Assembly (NCBI GenBank): GCA_035771175.1
Contig: CM069603.1
Span: 14,732,286-14,796,285 of the forward strand
DNA: 64,000 bases
Origin: Paratinospora sagittata
Lineage: Eukaryota > Streptophyta > Magnoliopsida > Ranunculales > Menispermaceae
Direction of reading: 5' to 3'
The notes beneath the pieces are model-generated. The model saw only the letters and a list, made by a program, of their open reading frames with translations. It was not told the origin of the DNA and ran no database searches. A program made the position numbers and the translations under genes. Shown here piece after piece: positions 1 through 11,014 of this stretch; within the stretch, counting starts at the first letter, position 1; each line of letters begins with the position of its first letter.

Positions 1-926
1 CGTATTCATATATGAAAGTATAGATATATAATTAATCAGAACTATATATAGTTTTCATAAATCAACTATATATATATTTGGAATTAAATTATATAAAAAT
101 CATATATAGTTTTCTTAGATATATATTTAATACAAATCTTAACTATATATAATTCATATATATATATAGTTTTAAAGATATATATATCTAATAACATTTC
201 TCATTCAAATTTTTCATCAATAATATGATATATATATATATATATATCTCATATATACCAAGGTATATAGATATATATATTCAATCATAACTATACATAT
301 AGTTTTTAATAAATCATGACTATATGTATATTTAAATCAAACTATATAAAAGTCATATAGTTTTCTAGATATATATTTAATATAAATCTTAACTATATAT
401 AATTGACATATATATATATAGTTCTAGAGATATATATGTATCTGATAAAAAAAAATTTCATTCAAATTTTTTCATTATCAACATGGTATATATATATCTC
501 CTATATGCATAGATATATAGATATATATATATTTAATCATAACCATATATATAGTTTCATAAATCATAACTATATATATATTTAAATCAAACTATATAAA
601 AATCATATAGTTTTCTTAGATATATATTTAATACAAATCTTAACTATATATAATTCATATATATATATATATATATATATAGTTCTAAAGATATATATAT
701 CTAATAACATTTTTCATTCAAAATTTTCATCAATAATGTGATATATATATATATATATATATATATCTCATATATAATAAGGTATATAGATATATATATT
801 AAATCATAACTATACATATAGTTTTTTTTTTATAAATCATGACTATATGTATATTTAAATCAAACTATATAAAAATCATATAGTTTTCTTAGATATATAT
901 TTAATACAAATCTTAACTATATATAA

Positions 927-988
<62 letters not shown>

Positions 989-1489
989 ATAACATTTTTC
1001 ATTCAAATTTTTCATCAATAATGTGATATATATATATATCTCATATATACTAAGGTATACAGATGTATATATTCAATCATAACTATACATATAGTTTTTT
1101 TTATAAATCATGACTATATGTATATTTAAATCAAACTATATAAAAATCATATAGTTTTCTAGATATATATTTAATATAAATCTCACTATATATAATTGAC
1201 ATATATATATATATATATATATTGTTCTAGAGCTATATATATATATCTATTAAAATTTTCCATCAATTTTAACAAGGTATATATATATATCTCCTATATG
1301 CATAAATATATATATATTTAATCATAACAATATATATAGTTTTCATAAATTATAACTATATATATATATTTCTAAACTATATAAAACTATATAGTTTTCT
1401 TAGATATATATTTAATACAATTCTTAACTATATATAATTCACATATATATAGTTCTAAAGATATATATATATATATCTAATGAAATTTT
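1..1489. repeat. AT-rich tandem array, ~250-bp unit, about six copies
   Basis: The anchor agatatatatttaat recurs at 117, 367, 618, 891, 1161 and 1402, giving units of 241-273 bp whose length differences come mostly from (TA)n tracts. Two unit types can be told apart: type A has ttcttagat and ttaatacaa followed by aattcat; type B has ttctagat and ttaatataa followed by aattgac and gttctagag. The order is A-B-A-A-B-A. The array runs straight into sequence (1490-1540) matching the leader of the Tekay-type element at about 50700-50815, so I read it as an expanded leader repeat of a second minus-strand copy. Short ORFs in it are low-complexity artefacts. The left end lies outside the window. Confidence 0.8.
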
Positions 1490-2566
1490 TCTTCCCTTAA
1501 TTTGGTGGACATGGGCGAGCCGTGGACCGTATGCGGGGAGCGCATTTGAAATAATAACAATGGTAACAACAGAGTGCGCAGCGAAAAATATAATACACAG
1601 TACAAATCTGATTTCATTTAATTCAGAATATTTTTGTACATAAAACGGTCAAGGGAACATACTCCCCAAAATCCCCAATAAATAATACATAGGGTACAAA
1701 ATATGGGTCCCATAACCTGCACCCAGTCCATCCTAATTTCCTGTGAAAGATTTGAAAATAATGGAGTGAGCTTAACGCGCTCAGTGGGTAAATAGTTCGT
1801 GAGTATAACAATTAATAAAGCATACTTCAATATCAAATATCTTAAATACACATGTGAGCATTATAATCAATCAATATGTATGCATGCATGACACCGTCTC
1901 GTATTGGTTTGATGGATGTACATCACCTGAGTTCACGTACAAATGTCCGTCCGGACGTTCTCCCCTGGCGTAGCCAGGTTCTATTGTACATCCCTCCTCA
2001 TGAACGATGCTCTGGATTCACGTACTGATGTCCCTCCCCAAGCGTAGCCAGGTTCTCATGTACGTCCCTCTCTAGAGAAATATAATGAATAGCAAGCAAT
2101 GCTCCTAACTATTCTATGAGTCATAAACCATATACGTCCCTAGGTGGTGATATGTATGATACCAATGCAAGAACTGGTCTAATCTACTGGTCTGATTTTT
2201 TCTTGACATTTAGACTGACTTTGGCAACGTCTGGTGATCCTTATCAGAGTTGGTATCACGACGTGCAAGGTTAGGACATTCAATATTACTTGTATAAGCT
2301 GATAGTTTTTAATAAGACCAACTAGATCAGTCCCCAGTTGAGAGGTGAGACACAAGGTCTGCTTAAATACCAATCGCCTAGAGCAGTCCGCTGCCTCCCG
2401 TTCACTATTTAAAGTTACTGAGGACAAGACCGAGTCTAGTTGAGTTAGATTGACCACAAATTTGACATTATAACAGTATAATACGTGAATTTCAAGTGTA
2501 CAGACATAAGTGCGACAGTATAAACATTATATGACATAATGCAATGTAAATGAACAATAGTCCTCC
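1490..2566 (-). mobile_element. Tekay-type leader and truncated 5' LTR (second copy)
   Basis: The stretch 1490-1540 (ggtggacatgggcg, gccgtggac) matches the leader next to the LTR at 50835. From about 1541 the sequence follows the LTRs at 41643 and 50835: tgatttcattta, tttttgtacataaaa, the caccgtctcgta block, two copies of the cacgtac...tccctc repeat, and cctcccgttcactatttaaagttactgagg. The LTR edge and the primer-binding site are deleted here, and the copy stops near 2566, before the promoter part. Orientation is minus, so the element's internal region lies to the left. Confidence 0.75.
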
Positions 2567-3270
2567 TTCCAGTGTTTCTCCTTATGTTTCGTCTCTTTGG
2601 CCTGCGCATGTTCCTTTCAAAATTATTTTGTTTTGGGTGGTCTCTTCTGCATAGAAAGATCAATGTTGCTGATGGTATGGAAAAGTGTTTTATGTATCCG
2701 TTTTTATTTCTTAACTGTAGTTTGTTGTGTAGGGAGGGAGAATATGCTAATCATTTGTTTGCCCAATGTGAGTGGATTCGTTTTCTGTAGAAAAGATGGT
2801 TGCAAGTGTGTAGGGTTCCTTCATTCCCCCTCAAACAATTGAGGAGTGTATTGCAAATTCTAGGTTTCTTCGTCTTTCTAGGAAACATATGGAGATAGGT
2901 TGAATAATGTCGATCGCAACACTATGTGTGACTATGGGTGATTTGGTTAGAGAAACAAAAGGACATTTTAAGACTTAATGAAAGATTGTTGGGGTCTTTG
3001 GGAGGAGGTGTTATTATCGGGAGCATGTTGGGTTGCCTCCTCGAAGTTCTCTGGAGGCTTTTCAATGGTGGATTGGTTTCATAGTTGGTTTTTTTGCATG
3101 GTACAGTGGAGGGTTGTGTTGTAATGGGGCCAATATGGTTTATTGTATGTTGGTGCTGTTTGTTGCTATTTTTGTGTTTGGTTGTGAGCGTATCAGTTGC
3201 TCTTGTTGTTTGTATTTTTAAAACACTTTATATACTTAATACTATTTGTTTCTTCTCAAAAAAAAAATAT
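2567..3270 (+). pseudogene. LINE 3'-end fragment (zinc-binding RT-associated region)
   Basis: Reading across frames gives a degenerate reverse-transcriptase-associated zinc-binding region: WPAHVPFKI, then LLHRKINVADGM, then a C-LLCREGEYANHLFAQCEW block typical of the Cys/His cluster at the end of plant LINE ORF2. A tail region follows and then a run of A at about 3257. The frame shifts several times. The end (tttgtttcttctc then poly-A) resembles the tail of the LINE at 11541-12543 (tttagtttctt then poly-A), so both may be one LINE family. No target duplication was found here. Confidence 0.6.
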
Positions 3271-5156
3271 ATTTTTTCTAAGTATTTTTTTTTTCAAGTT
3301 GCAAGTTTTCTCAAAATATGTTTTCTGTTTTATTCATTATATATATATATACTCCCGTCTTCACCTTAATAGTCTTAATTTTTGGTAACTCACAAATCTC
3401 AACTTTTTTTTAGAAGTTGTGATAACCGACAAAACATCACCGTAGTCAATTCATTTAAAGGCTAATTCACACAACCAAAGTGGCCGACAAGTTACATTGC
3501 GTGCTAAGCCACAAGATCAGCGGCTACTACTAAAAGAGTAATTAAAATATATATATTAGTGGAGGATGAAGAATGTCAACTATACTACTTTTTCTACAGT
3601 AATTCGTTATTGCACTCTCAAATAAAAGAATGACTCTTTTACTAATAGCCTCAGAATAACATGAGAAAATCTATGATAAAAATGTTAGGTTTTATGTCTT
3701 TCGTTGGATAACATATAATTGGACCAGACCTAACTATCCCTTATTCTGTGGAGGCATCTGCTTTCCTAAGATTTAATTATTATATGTCATTTGTCGTTGT
3801 ATTCATTTTATAATATTCTATTTTTCTATCAATTTACTCTATATAATGTTTTGAATGATTATGGCAAATAGAATTTGTTTTGGAAGGGCCTAGACAATTT
3901 GGCAAGAAGCCCGAGCCAAACGGCTCAAAGAATTAAAAATCTACAACCAGGCCATTACAAATATTCGACAACTTTGTTCTTGTGAAGACTTAAGGTCTGT
4001 ACCTCATGGACGAAGACATGTGCACTTGACCACTGACCAAGTCATCATTTGCTCAAAGGGACCTATTTATATGTCAGATTTATTTATTTATTTATTTTAA
4101 ACAATTCATTTAATTATTTTCAAGTTAATAAGTCATCTAATTGGGCAACTAATGGGATTTTTCTTTTGGAAACAGTGTAACACTCATCACTCAAGTCACA
4201 CCTCAATGCTAAGTCGCCCACCGGGCTCGCGCTCAGAGCCCTCCAAAAGGTGTACCTGGCCTTTGGAGGAGCTCACCAAACTAATAGAATTTTTTAAGTC
4301 AATTTAATAGGTGAGAAAGTTATTATATATATTTTTCAAAAAAATTAATAACATATTTTCTTAAGAAAATAGAAACATTGCATGTTTAATTTGTATGTTA
4401 TTATTTTTTTAACTCACCAAAAACATTTACTTTATGTGCATTCTTTATAAATTTGCAATAATGGTACAAAACATGTGGGTATAGAGAATGTTTTTGATGG
4501 ATACAGAGAATATTTTTGGTGGGTACATTTATAATTTACCTTTTCAAAAATCTTTTCTTCTATAAAGGTCAAAAAAATTAATTTTCTTATGAGAGAAACT
4601 TTTAGTACTTTGATCATGTTCATGGTTGCGTTCAATAAAACCTCTTATTCTTCATACATAGTATGAGAGTGAAAAATATTTTCTTATATACAATTAAACA
4701 ACCTAAGAAATTGTTTCTTGAAAAAACTAAAGAAAAAGTTTTAAAATATTTTCTCTTATACAATTAAACAACCTAAGAAATTATTTCTTGAAAAAGCTAA
4801 AGAAAACGTTTTCTCAATTACCAAATAGGCTCTTAATTTATATTGCTTCCTTCCCACTCTTTCTCTATGAACTTGATGTTGTGTTGAATTGGGCTAACCA
4901 TCGGTAATAAATTGAGTACACTACGTTTTTATGCTTTTTATAACTAAAATCTTCTTAGTGATCTTTTTATATAAATATATGACTAGAATTTCTTGTTGTT
5001 TAATTACTTATTGGTGTTGGATCATGAGTTCGGTACCACCTAGCTACTCCACATCGCCAAGGACAACAAAATTTGTGAATACTGCTAGGTTGGTGTATAT
5101 ATGAGAGCCAATTATACTGATAACTTTCAACCGTGAGATTCGTATAGACCAGTAGC
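3271..5156. other. Unassigned AT-rich region with one 70-bp tandem duplication
   Basis: I see no coding region or recognisable element. It holds a direct tandem duplication at about 4672-4812: the block containing caattaaacaacctaagaaa starts at 4691 and again at 4761, a period of 70 bp. The only open frame of note, 4432-4635 on the minus strand (67 codons), has no recognisable motif. Confidence 0.5.
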
Positions 5157-6000
5157 TAGGGGTGGCAATTTGCCATACTAAACTGGGCTCATCCCGGCCC
5201 CACCGTGCTTAAGAATATTCGGGTCGGGTGGGGTCAGGCCTAAAAGAATACTGGGTTGGACCAGGCCGAGGTGATATTAAAAAACCTTGGACCAAATTTA
5301 ATTCAAAAGTTATATGGACCGGGCCTTTAGATCGGCCTTTTGAACCGAGTTTTTAGACCCACAGTATAACCAAAAATATTTAAGGTTAAAAAAATTAAAA
5401 GAAAATATATAATTAAATTAAACATATAAATAAATAAAATATTATTTATTGATTTCTAAATAAATAACAAATAATTTGTAAACCTAAAATTTTCTAATTT
5501 ACTATGAAATTTTAAATATTAGAATGTTACAATAACTTTTCAATTCTAAAACTATACTCTTCAATATATATATATTCTTAATATATGTGCGTGTGTATGT
5601 ATGTATATATATTGTATATACTCTTAAATGTAACACTCTTGATTATCATTATGTTTTATTTTCACTTTATAAACTCTTAGTTATATATATATATATATAT
5701 ACATTGCACGTGTGTATATATACTCTTAATTACTGAAACAATGAAACTACACTCTATACATACATACATAGTATATATATATATATATACTTATATATAT
5801 GTGGGTGTGTGTGTGTATTTGAATATATATTGTATATACTCTTACTTATATATATGTGTGTGTGTGTGTTTGTGTATATATGTATGTAAGTATATATATA
5901 TATATTGTATATGTTATAATTATATAACACTCTTGAATCTTGATCATGTCTTTTTTCATTTTGTATACTCTTAATTACACACACACACACACACACACAC

Positions 6001-6054
<54 letters not shown>

Positions 6055-6262
6055 TTTGGGCCTTTGGGTCGGGCCTTCAAGATGAGCCTTTGGACCAGGT
6101 TCGCGTATCGGGCTAGGTTTAGCTACATAATCTCGAACCTGCCCAATAAATTTTGGGACCATGCCAGGCCGGCCCATATAGTAATTGGGCTCGAGTTTGG
6201 GTCAAGCCATTTTGATCGAGCCAAGCTGGACCCATGGGCCCCGAGCCAAATTGCCACCCCTA
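5157..6262. mobile_element. Non-autonomous hAT-type DNA transposon
   Basis: The ends form a perfect 16-bp terminal inverted repeat, TAGGGGTGGCAATTTG at the left and its complement at the right. The flanks are CCAGTAGC (5149-5156) and CCAATAAC (6263-6270), an 8-bp target duplication with two G-to-A differences. An 8-bp duplication and this terminus fit the hAT superfamily. Subterminal regions carry GGGCC and GGTCGGGCC motifs. The 1.1-kb interior is microsatellite and AT-rich sequence with no transposase, so it would depend on a transposase made elsewhere. Confidence 0.82.
5976..6050. repeat. (CA)n-(TA)n microsatellite
   Basis: About 12 CA units are followed directly by about 25 TA units. Shorter GT and TA tracts occur at about 5570-5930 in the same transposon. 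Confidence 0.95.
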
Positions 6263-6682
6263 CCAATAACATTCATAATGGCTTAATGAGATAACAAGCA
6301 CACTCTAACCATCTTGGATGTAAGATTTGTAAGTATCATTAGGTTTGGGGTAATATCAGTAGACAAAATATATGCTTGCAAACGCATAATATAAGTTATA
6401 GCATTAAACAAGATAAATCCATAAGGATTGGGAAAATTATTTTTTTTCAAACAAAATAAGTGTATAAGAATGTGAATGCTATTATTGATATGTGGTAAAA
6501 CCATAAAAGATAAAATCCAAAATGAGTATATTCGGGAAATGGTTGGAGTAGTACTAATTGATGATAAAATGTGAGAGAACTGCCTAAGGTAGTTTGAACA
6601 CAAACAACGTAGGCTTTTAGATGCACCAGTTAAAAAGAGTAATATATTAACATTAGATATTAACAAAAAATGTAGAGGTAAA
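6263..6682. other. Unassigned; open minus frame joins the end of pol
   Basis: A 155-codon minus-strand frame spans 6283-6750. Its first residues (FPYGAAEIH) are the end of the neighbouring Gypsy pol; the rest is hydrophobic, AT-rich and has no family signature. I do not consider it a gene. Confidence 0.4.
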
Positions 6683-7396
6683 CCTAAAATAATATAGACA
6701 AAGATTCCCTTGATCCTACGATGGATTTCAGCTGCGCCATAGGGAAACACTTAAATAACAACAAATGACCCAAACCGCCTTGACTTTAACTTTCTTGGAA
6801 AGATGAAAGGCAATTATTCAACAAGAACATTTTTTGCCCCACTTAAAACTTTTTCTTAATAATATGTTTATCATGCCATTTTTTTTATTCTTTCTTTGTA
6901 GAGTCTATCATTCTCATAAGCGTTGAAGCAAAATTCATCCAAGTCATTTAATTGAAGAAACCTATTCTCCCCGTGGTCTTCATGTCAAAATTTAGGGCCT
7001 TGATAGCCCAATAAGCTTTATGTTCTACTTCTATCGGCAAATGACAAACTTTTCCAAAAACCAACCTTTATGGAGAAGTTTCAGTTGGTGTCTTGAAAGC
7101 TGTGCAGTAGGCCCACAATACATCATCTAGTTTTTTGGACCAATCTTTCCTTAAAGAATTCATAGTTTTCTCCAAAATTTGCTTCTATTCTCTGTTTGAA
7201 TCTTCACCTACCCACTAGTTTCAGAATGATAAGGGGTGGCATTTCGATACATCACTTCATACTTTTAAAGCAAAGCTTCAAATCGCTTGGTGCAAATATA
7301 AGACCCCCATCGTTAATGATACCCTCAGAACACCAAATCTAGTAAAAATATTTTTTATGCAAGAACATGATCACACTCTTGGCATGACTAGTGGGT
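6683..7396 (-). pseudogene. Athila/Tat-type integrase, C-terminal part (element C)
   Basis: The minus-strand translation aligns piece by piece with the integrase at 24330-25060: HAKSVIMFLHKKYF, IINDGG (second catalytic Asp region), PPLIILK, then LNDLDEFCFNAYENDRLYKERIKK and VFPYGAAEIH. Many stops and frameshifts make it non-functional. It continues element C, whose upstream pol lies at 9787-11014 and 13773-14465; the break is the LTR at 7397-9786. Confidence 0.8.
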
Positions 7397-8050
7397 TGTT
7401 GACCTAAGTGGTTTTCCACTCAGTATTCTCCTAAGTGTTTTGATACTAACAAACAATATAATCACGGTACTAATATCTTTGACTAAATTGTTTCAGTGCT
7501 AACTAGCTATATCAGATGGATTCAACTATCATGTCAAAGTGTGTGGATGGAACAATAAAGCGCAAAGATTCAATAGCTTCAAGTCTGTAATCTTTTATCT
7601 ACAATATTAGTGTTGTAGAGTAATCTTTACTTGTTCCAACCACAGTATTAATTTGCATGTTTTCAAAATCATGCACACATCATTATTATACTTGCATATA
7701 GGTTATTAGATAATCATGCACGTATTATATCCTTTATATTGATCATGCATGCACATAAGTTATCTTGTTTATCATGCAATCATACAGATTAGGTTGTTAT
7801 TCATGCATATCTATATTATTGTTTATCATGCACTTACGTTACCAACTTTGCATGGATTTCATCCAGTTCAAGTGTGTTTTATCGACTGCTTTGATCATTT
7901 TGGTTTATCTATCTTTATCGAGTGTTTTACACGTGGTTCCTCTTCATTCACTATGTTTTAAACATGTTTAAAATGTCTTTAAAGTTGGTTTAAGTGTTTA
8001 AACTTGTTCTGAACTGTCATGGACTTAAAAATCATGTTTCTATCACTTTG

Positions 8051-8390
8051 AATGTCAATGAATGTGCTCCTGTGTGTGGGAACGCGCTCCTGGGTTTTCC
8101 ACCTGAGAGTGACACAGTAAAATGGGAACGCGCTCCTTATTGAAAGAATGTGTTCATGTGCCTTTGTCCTGAAACCCAAATTTTCAGATCAGGGTTTAAG
8201 GAACATGCTCCTTTTACCAGGAATGCGCTCCTGTAGAAAAGGGCAAAAGAGAAATTTTCATAAAAACTAAGTTTCTTAATGAAGAACCTTGCTCCTATGT
8301 TCAACGGACAAATGGAGGAACGCGCTCTTGCATTGGAATTTTCAAGCTTCAAATAAAAAATGAGCTCCTCGTCCTAGGAATGCGTTCATA
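8051..8390 (+). repeat. CpG palindrome array upstream of LTR TATA box
   Basis: At least eight near-palindromic copies of GGAACGCGCTCCT occur within 340 bp, for example near 8078, 8127, 8203, 8219, 8317 and 8376. Decayed copies have TG or CA in place of the central CG. The array ends about 25 bp upstream of the TATA box. Comparable arrays sit at the same place in other LTRs of this window. Confidence 0.75.
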
Positions 8391-8411
8391 CTCATGAGAG
8401 GTAAATTTCTC

Positions 8412-8419
8412 TATAAATA
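8412..8419 (+). promoter_or_regulatory. LTR TATA box
   Basis: TATAAATA within ctctataaataccacac. It lies about 1.0 kb into the LTR, so U3 would be about 1.05 kb and transcription would begin near 8440. Confidence 0.65.
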
Positions 8420-9340
8420 CCACACTTTGCTCATTTGAGAGCAACTTTTGCAAAAAATTTTGAACTTGTGCTGAATTTTTGTTCTCTCTATTGCCAAGTT
8501 TTAAACAAGTTCTTGAGCTATTTTAAACACCTTTTGATTGCAAAATTTCACTTCATTTGAATCTTTGATTAAACCTTTCGAAAAGTTCTCCTAATCATTT
8601 CAAAACCTTTGAGAAACTAGAAAGGATTTCTAGAGTGTTTGATTAAGTTGTTCTTGAGTATTTACAACACATACTTGTTGATCTTGATCATTCTTAGAGG
8701 AGAAATCTCTCAACCACATTCACTTTGGAGAATCTACGAGCTTCATCTTACCTAAGTTGGGTATAATCTCATTTATGATTCTTGTGTTTGTGTTTGATTA
8801 GAAACGGTTTTGTTGTTTGATTTACTATCTTATTAAAATATTTTCTCTCTATTGTGTGAAACCATTTTGATCCTACAACATATATCATATTGGTTTATGG
8901 TTTCATGTGTTGTGTTTGATATCGATTCCTGTGCTTAACATATATTAGTTGAATCTATGTTTCCTTGATCACAACTTATGCATATTGATTCACACACTTG
9001 AATATTTATCTATATCTTTGAATCAATAAGTTTTGATCAATAACTTGCATGTTGATTCTTGTGCTTCATTCATCATACTTAGAATCAATATTTGAAAATA
9101 CATGTATGCATATAATTCTTGAACTTGGTAAACATATTTTGAATTGTTTGCATGTATTTTTGAAAGACTATTTCAACGTGCACTTCACTTAACATATTGT
9201 GGTTGGAATAGTTTAAATTACTTATTACAAGATTGTATGCTAAAATTGTGAGAGAGTTCCTAGAACTTTTCTTAATATTATTTGTAACCTTGAATGTAAA
9301 GTTGACGTGTTTGTCAACTAGGAGATTATACCATATTTGT

Positions 9341-9557
9341 ATGGCTTCTAATCACGCCTGTAAGTTGATTAGTTTATGGCTTCTAGTCACACCCGCAAGT
9401 TGGTTAGGTTTATGGCTTCTAGTCACATCCATAAGTTGACTAGATTGTACGGCTTCTAGCCACGCCCGCAAGTTGGTTAGGTTTACGGCTTCTAGTCACG
9501 CCCGTAAGTTGACTAGATTGTATGACTCCTATCTACGCCCGTAAGTTAGATAGACTT
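9341..9557 (+). repeat. Six-unit, 36-bp tandem array of hairpins in the LTR leader
   Basis: Units repeat every 35-37 bp. Each holds a 25-nt hairpin: 7-nt stem, 11-nt loop, 7-nt stem, at 9348-9372, 9383-9407, 9419-9443, 9456-9480, 9492-9516 and 9529-9553. Stem pairs in order are CTAATCA/TGATTAG, CTAGTCA/TGGTTAG (two G-U), CTAGTCA/TGACTAG, CTAGCCA/TGGTTAG (one G-U), CTAGTCA/TGACTAG and CTATCTA/TAGATAG. The loop stays close to CGCCCGTAAGT. It lies about 900 nt downstream of the predicted start site, inside the transcribed part of the LTR. Confidence 0.85.
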
Positions 9558-9786
9558 AGTGGATTTGGGAAATCCTGATCGTGGGTGGTCAGGTAGTGGA
9601 GTAGGTTCAAGGGGAATCGAACCACTATAAATCACTGTGTCCATTTGTTTACTTTTCCTGCACTTTATCATTTAGCTCATTACCTACTAGGCACTTAAAA
9701 TTGATTAATTAAATTAACCGAAAGGTAAAGCAAAAATTCGCAATGTCCAATTCAGCCCCCTCTAGGACAGAATTACTTGGCCAAAA

Positions 9787-11009
9787 AAATGCCATTGCTT
9801 CAACCCATTTTGAAGCATTGTCGACAGCTACATGAATGTATTGATTGGAAAAGGATGAAGGAAACATACCTATAAAATCAATCCCCCATATATAAAAGTG
9901 CTCGACCCCAAGAATGTAATTGAGTGACATCTCATTTCTCTTAAAGATGTTTTCCGTTCTTTGACAATAATCACATGACTCTACATAAATCTGGGCATCT
10001 CAAAACAAAGTAGGCCAATAGAATCTAGCTTGCAACACTTTTGCAACTGTCTTGTGTGCCCCAAAATGACCTCCATAGGCTAAAAAATGGCAATGTTGGA
10101 AGGTTTCTTTCATGTTTTCCTCTGACACACACATCATGATCATTCGATCAAAGTAATATTTGTATAACAATGGCTCCTCCCAAAAGTAATGACAAAAATC
10201 TAAAAATAAACTTCCTCTTTTGATGAAAAAAACAACTCTGGAGGAGTGATATTGCTCACCAAGTAATTCACTATATTGATATACCAAAGAGCATAACCCG
10301 AAAAAATGACAAGTAATTGCTCATCTGGAAATGACTAATTGATGGGACTTGAAGTCTCTTCTCAAACTTCTACATGCTCGAATCTAGAAAGATGATCTGC
10401 CACAAAATTTTGTCTTTTTTCACATCACAAATCTCCAAGTCAAATTCTTGTAACAATAACACCTACTTGATCAACCTTGGGTTGGATCCTTCTTGATTAG
10501 CAGGTATTTGATGGCTGAATGATCTGTGTAGACTATTACCTTGGAGCCAATCAAGTTAGAACGGAACTTGTCAAATGCATAAATAATGGTTAATGAGTTT
10601 TTCTTTGTTGTTGCATAGTTGGGTTGAGCATCTGTCTAGGTTTTTTGCCCTTTGCCCCAGCACTGCCCCCACAACATAATCACTGGCATTTCACATAAGC
10701 TCAAATGTAAGCTTCCAATCCTGTGAGATAATGATAGGTGTTGAAATAAGCTCCTTCTTCAACCTATCAAAAGCAGCAGGGCAATTATTATTAAAATAAA
10801 AATACACATCTTTAACTAAATATTACAAAAAGGTTTAGTGATTTGAGAAAAATGTTTTACAAACAAGTTGGCAAAACCCGCATGCCCTAAGAAATTCCTC
10901 ATACCTCTAACTGATGTTGTAGGTGGCAACTTCTCAATCACTTCAATCTTTTCCTTGTCAACCTCAATGCCTCTTGTTGAAACCATGTGACTCAATACAA
11001 TGCCTTTTT
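9787..11009 (-). pseudogene. Athila/Tat-type RT end, RNase H and integrase start (element C)
   Basis: Read on the minus strand: KGIVLSHMVSTRGIEVDKEK and MRNFLGHAGFANLFVKHFSQ (RT thumb and connection), then the RNase H stretch [23 protein letters not shown], then integrase HFLAYGGHFGAHKTVAKVL...FYWPTLF, C-DYCQR (zinc finger Cys pair) and GIDFIGMFPSS (first catalytic Asp). Stops and frameshifts are scattered throughout. It is bounded by SIRE-like LTR insertions on both sides. Confidence 0.85.
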
Positions 11010-11014
11010 GCACC

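Larger units (their letters stand above)
7397..9786 (+). mobile_element. SIRE-like Copia LTR, plus orientation (solo)
   Basis: It begins TGTTGACCTAAGTGG and ends with the Copia-LTR phrase ttcagccccctctaggaca plus a decayed terminus ggccaa. The same family occurs in minus orientation at 11015, 15570, 16923/36989, 29862 and 39098, where the complement of this end reads tccaagagggggg. It splits the integrase of element C, whose reading resumes on both sides. Inside are a palindrome array (8051-8390), a TATA box (8412), a long leader and a hairpin array (9341-9557). I could not find a convincing 5-bp target duplication, so the exact borders may be a few bases off. Confidence 0.78.

Noticed and set aside
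5741..6177. ORFs rich in Tyr/Ile/Cys/Val
   Set aside because: Translations of TA and GT microsatellites in the hAT-type element.
6283..6750. 155-codon minus-strand ORF as a membrane protein gene
   Set aside because: Its start is the end of Gypsy pol, and the rest is AT-rich sequence that reads as hydrophobic by composition.
9341..9557. CRISPR array
   Set aside because: 36-bp units without unique spacers, in a plant LTR; the whole unit is repeated.
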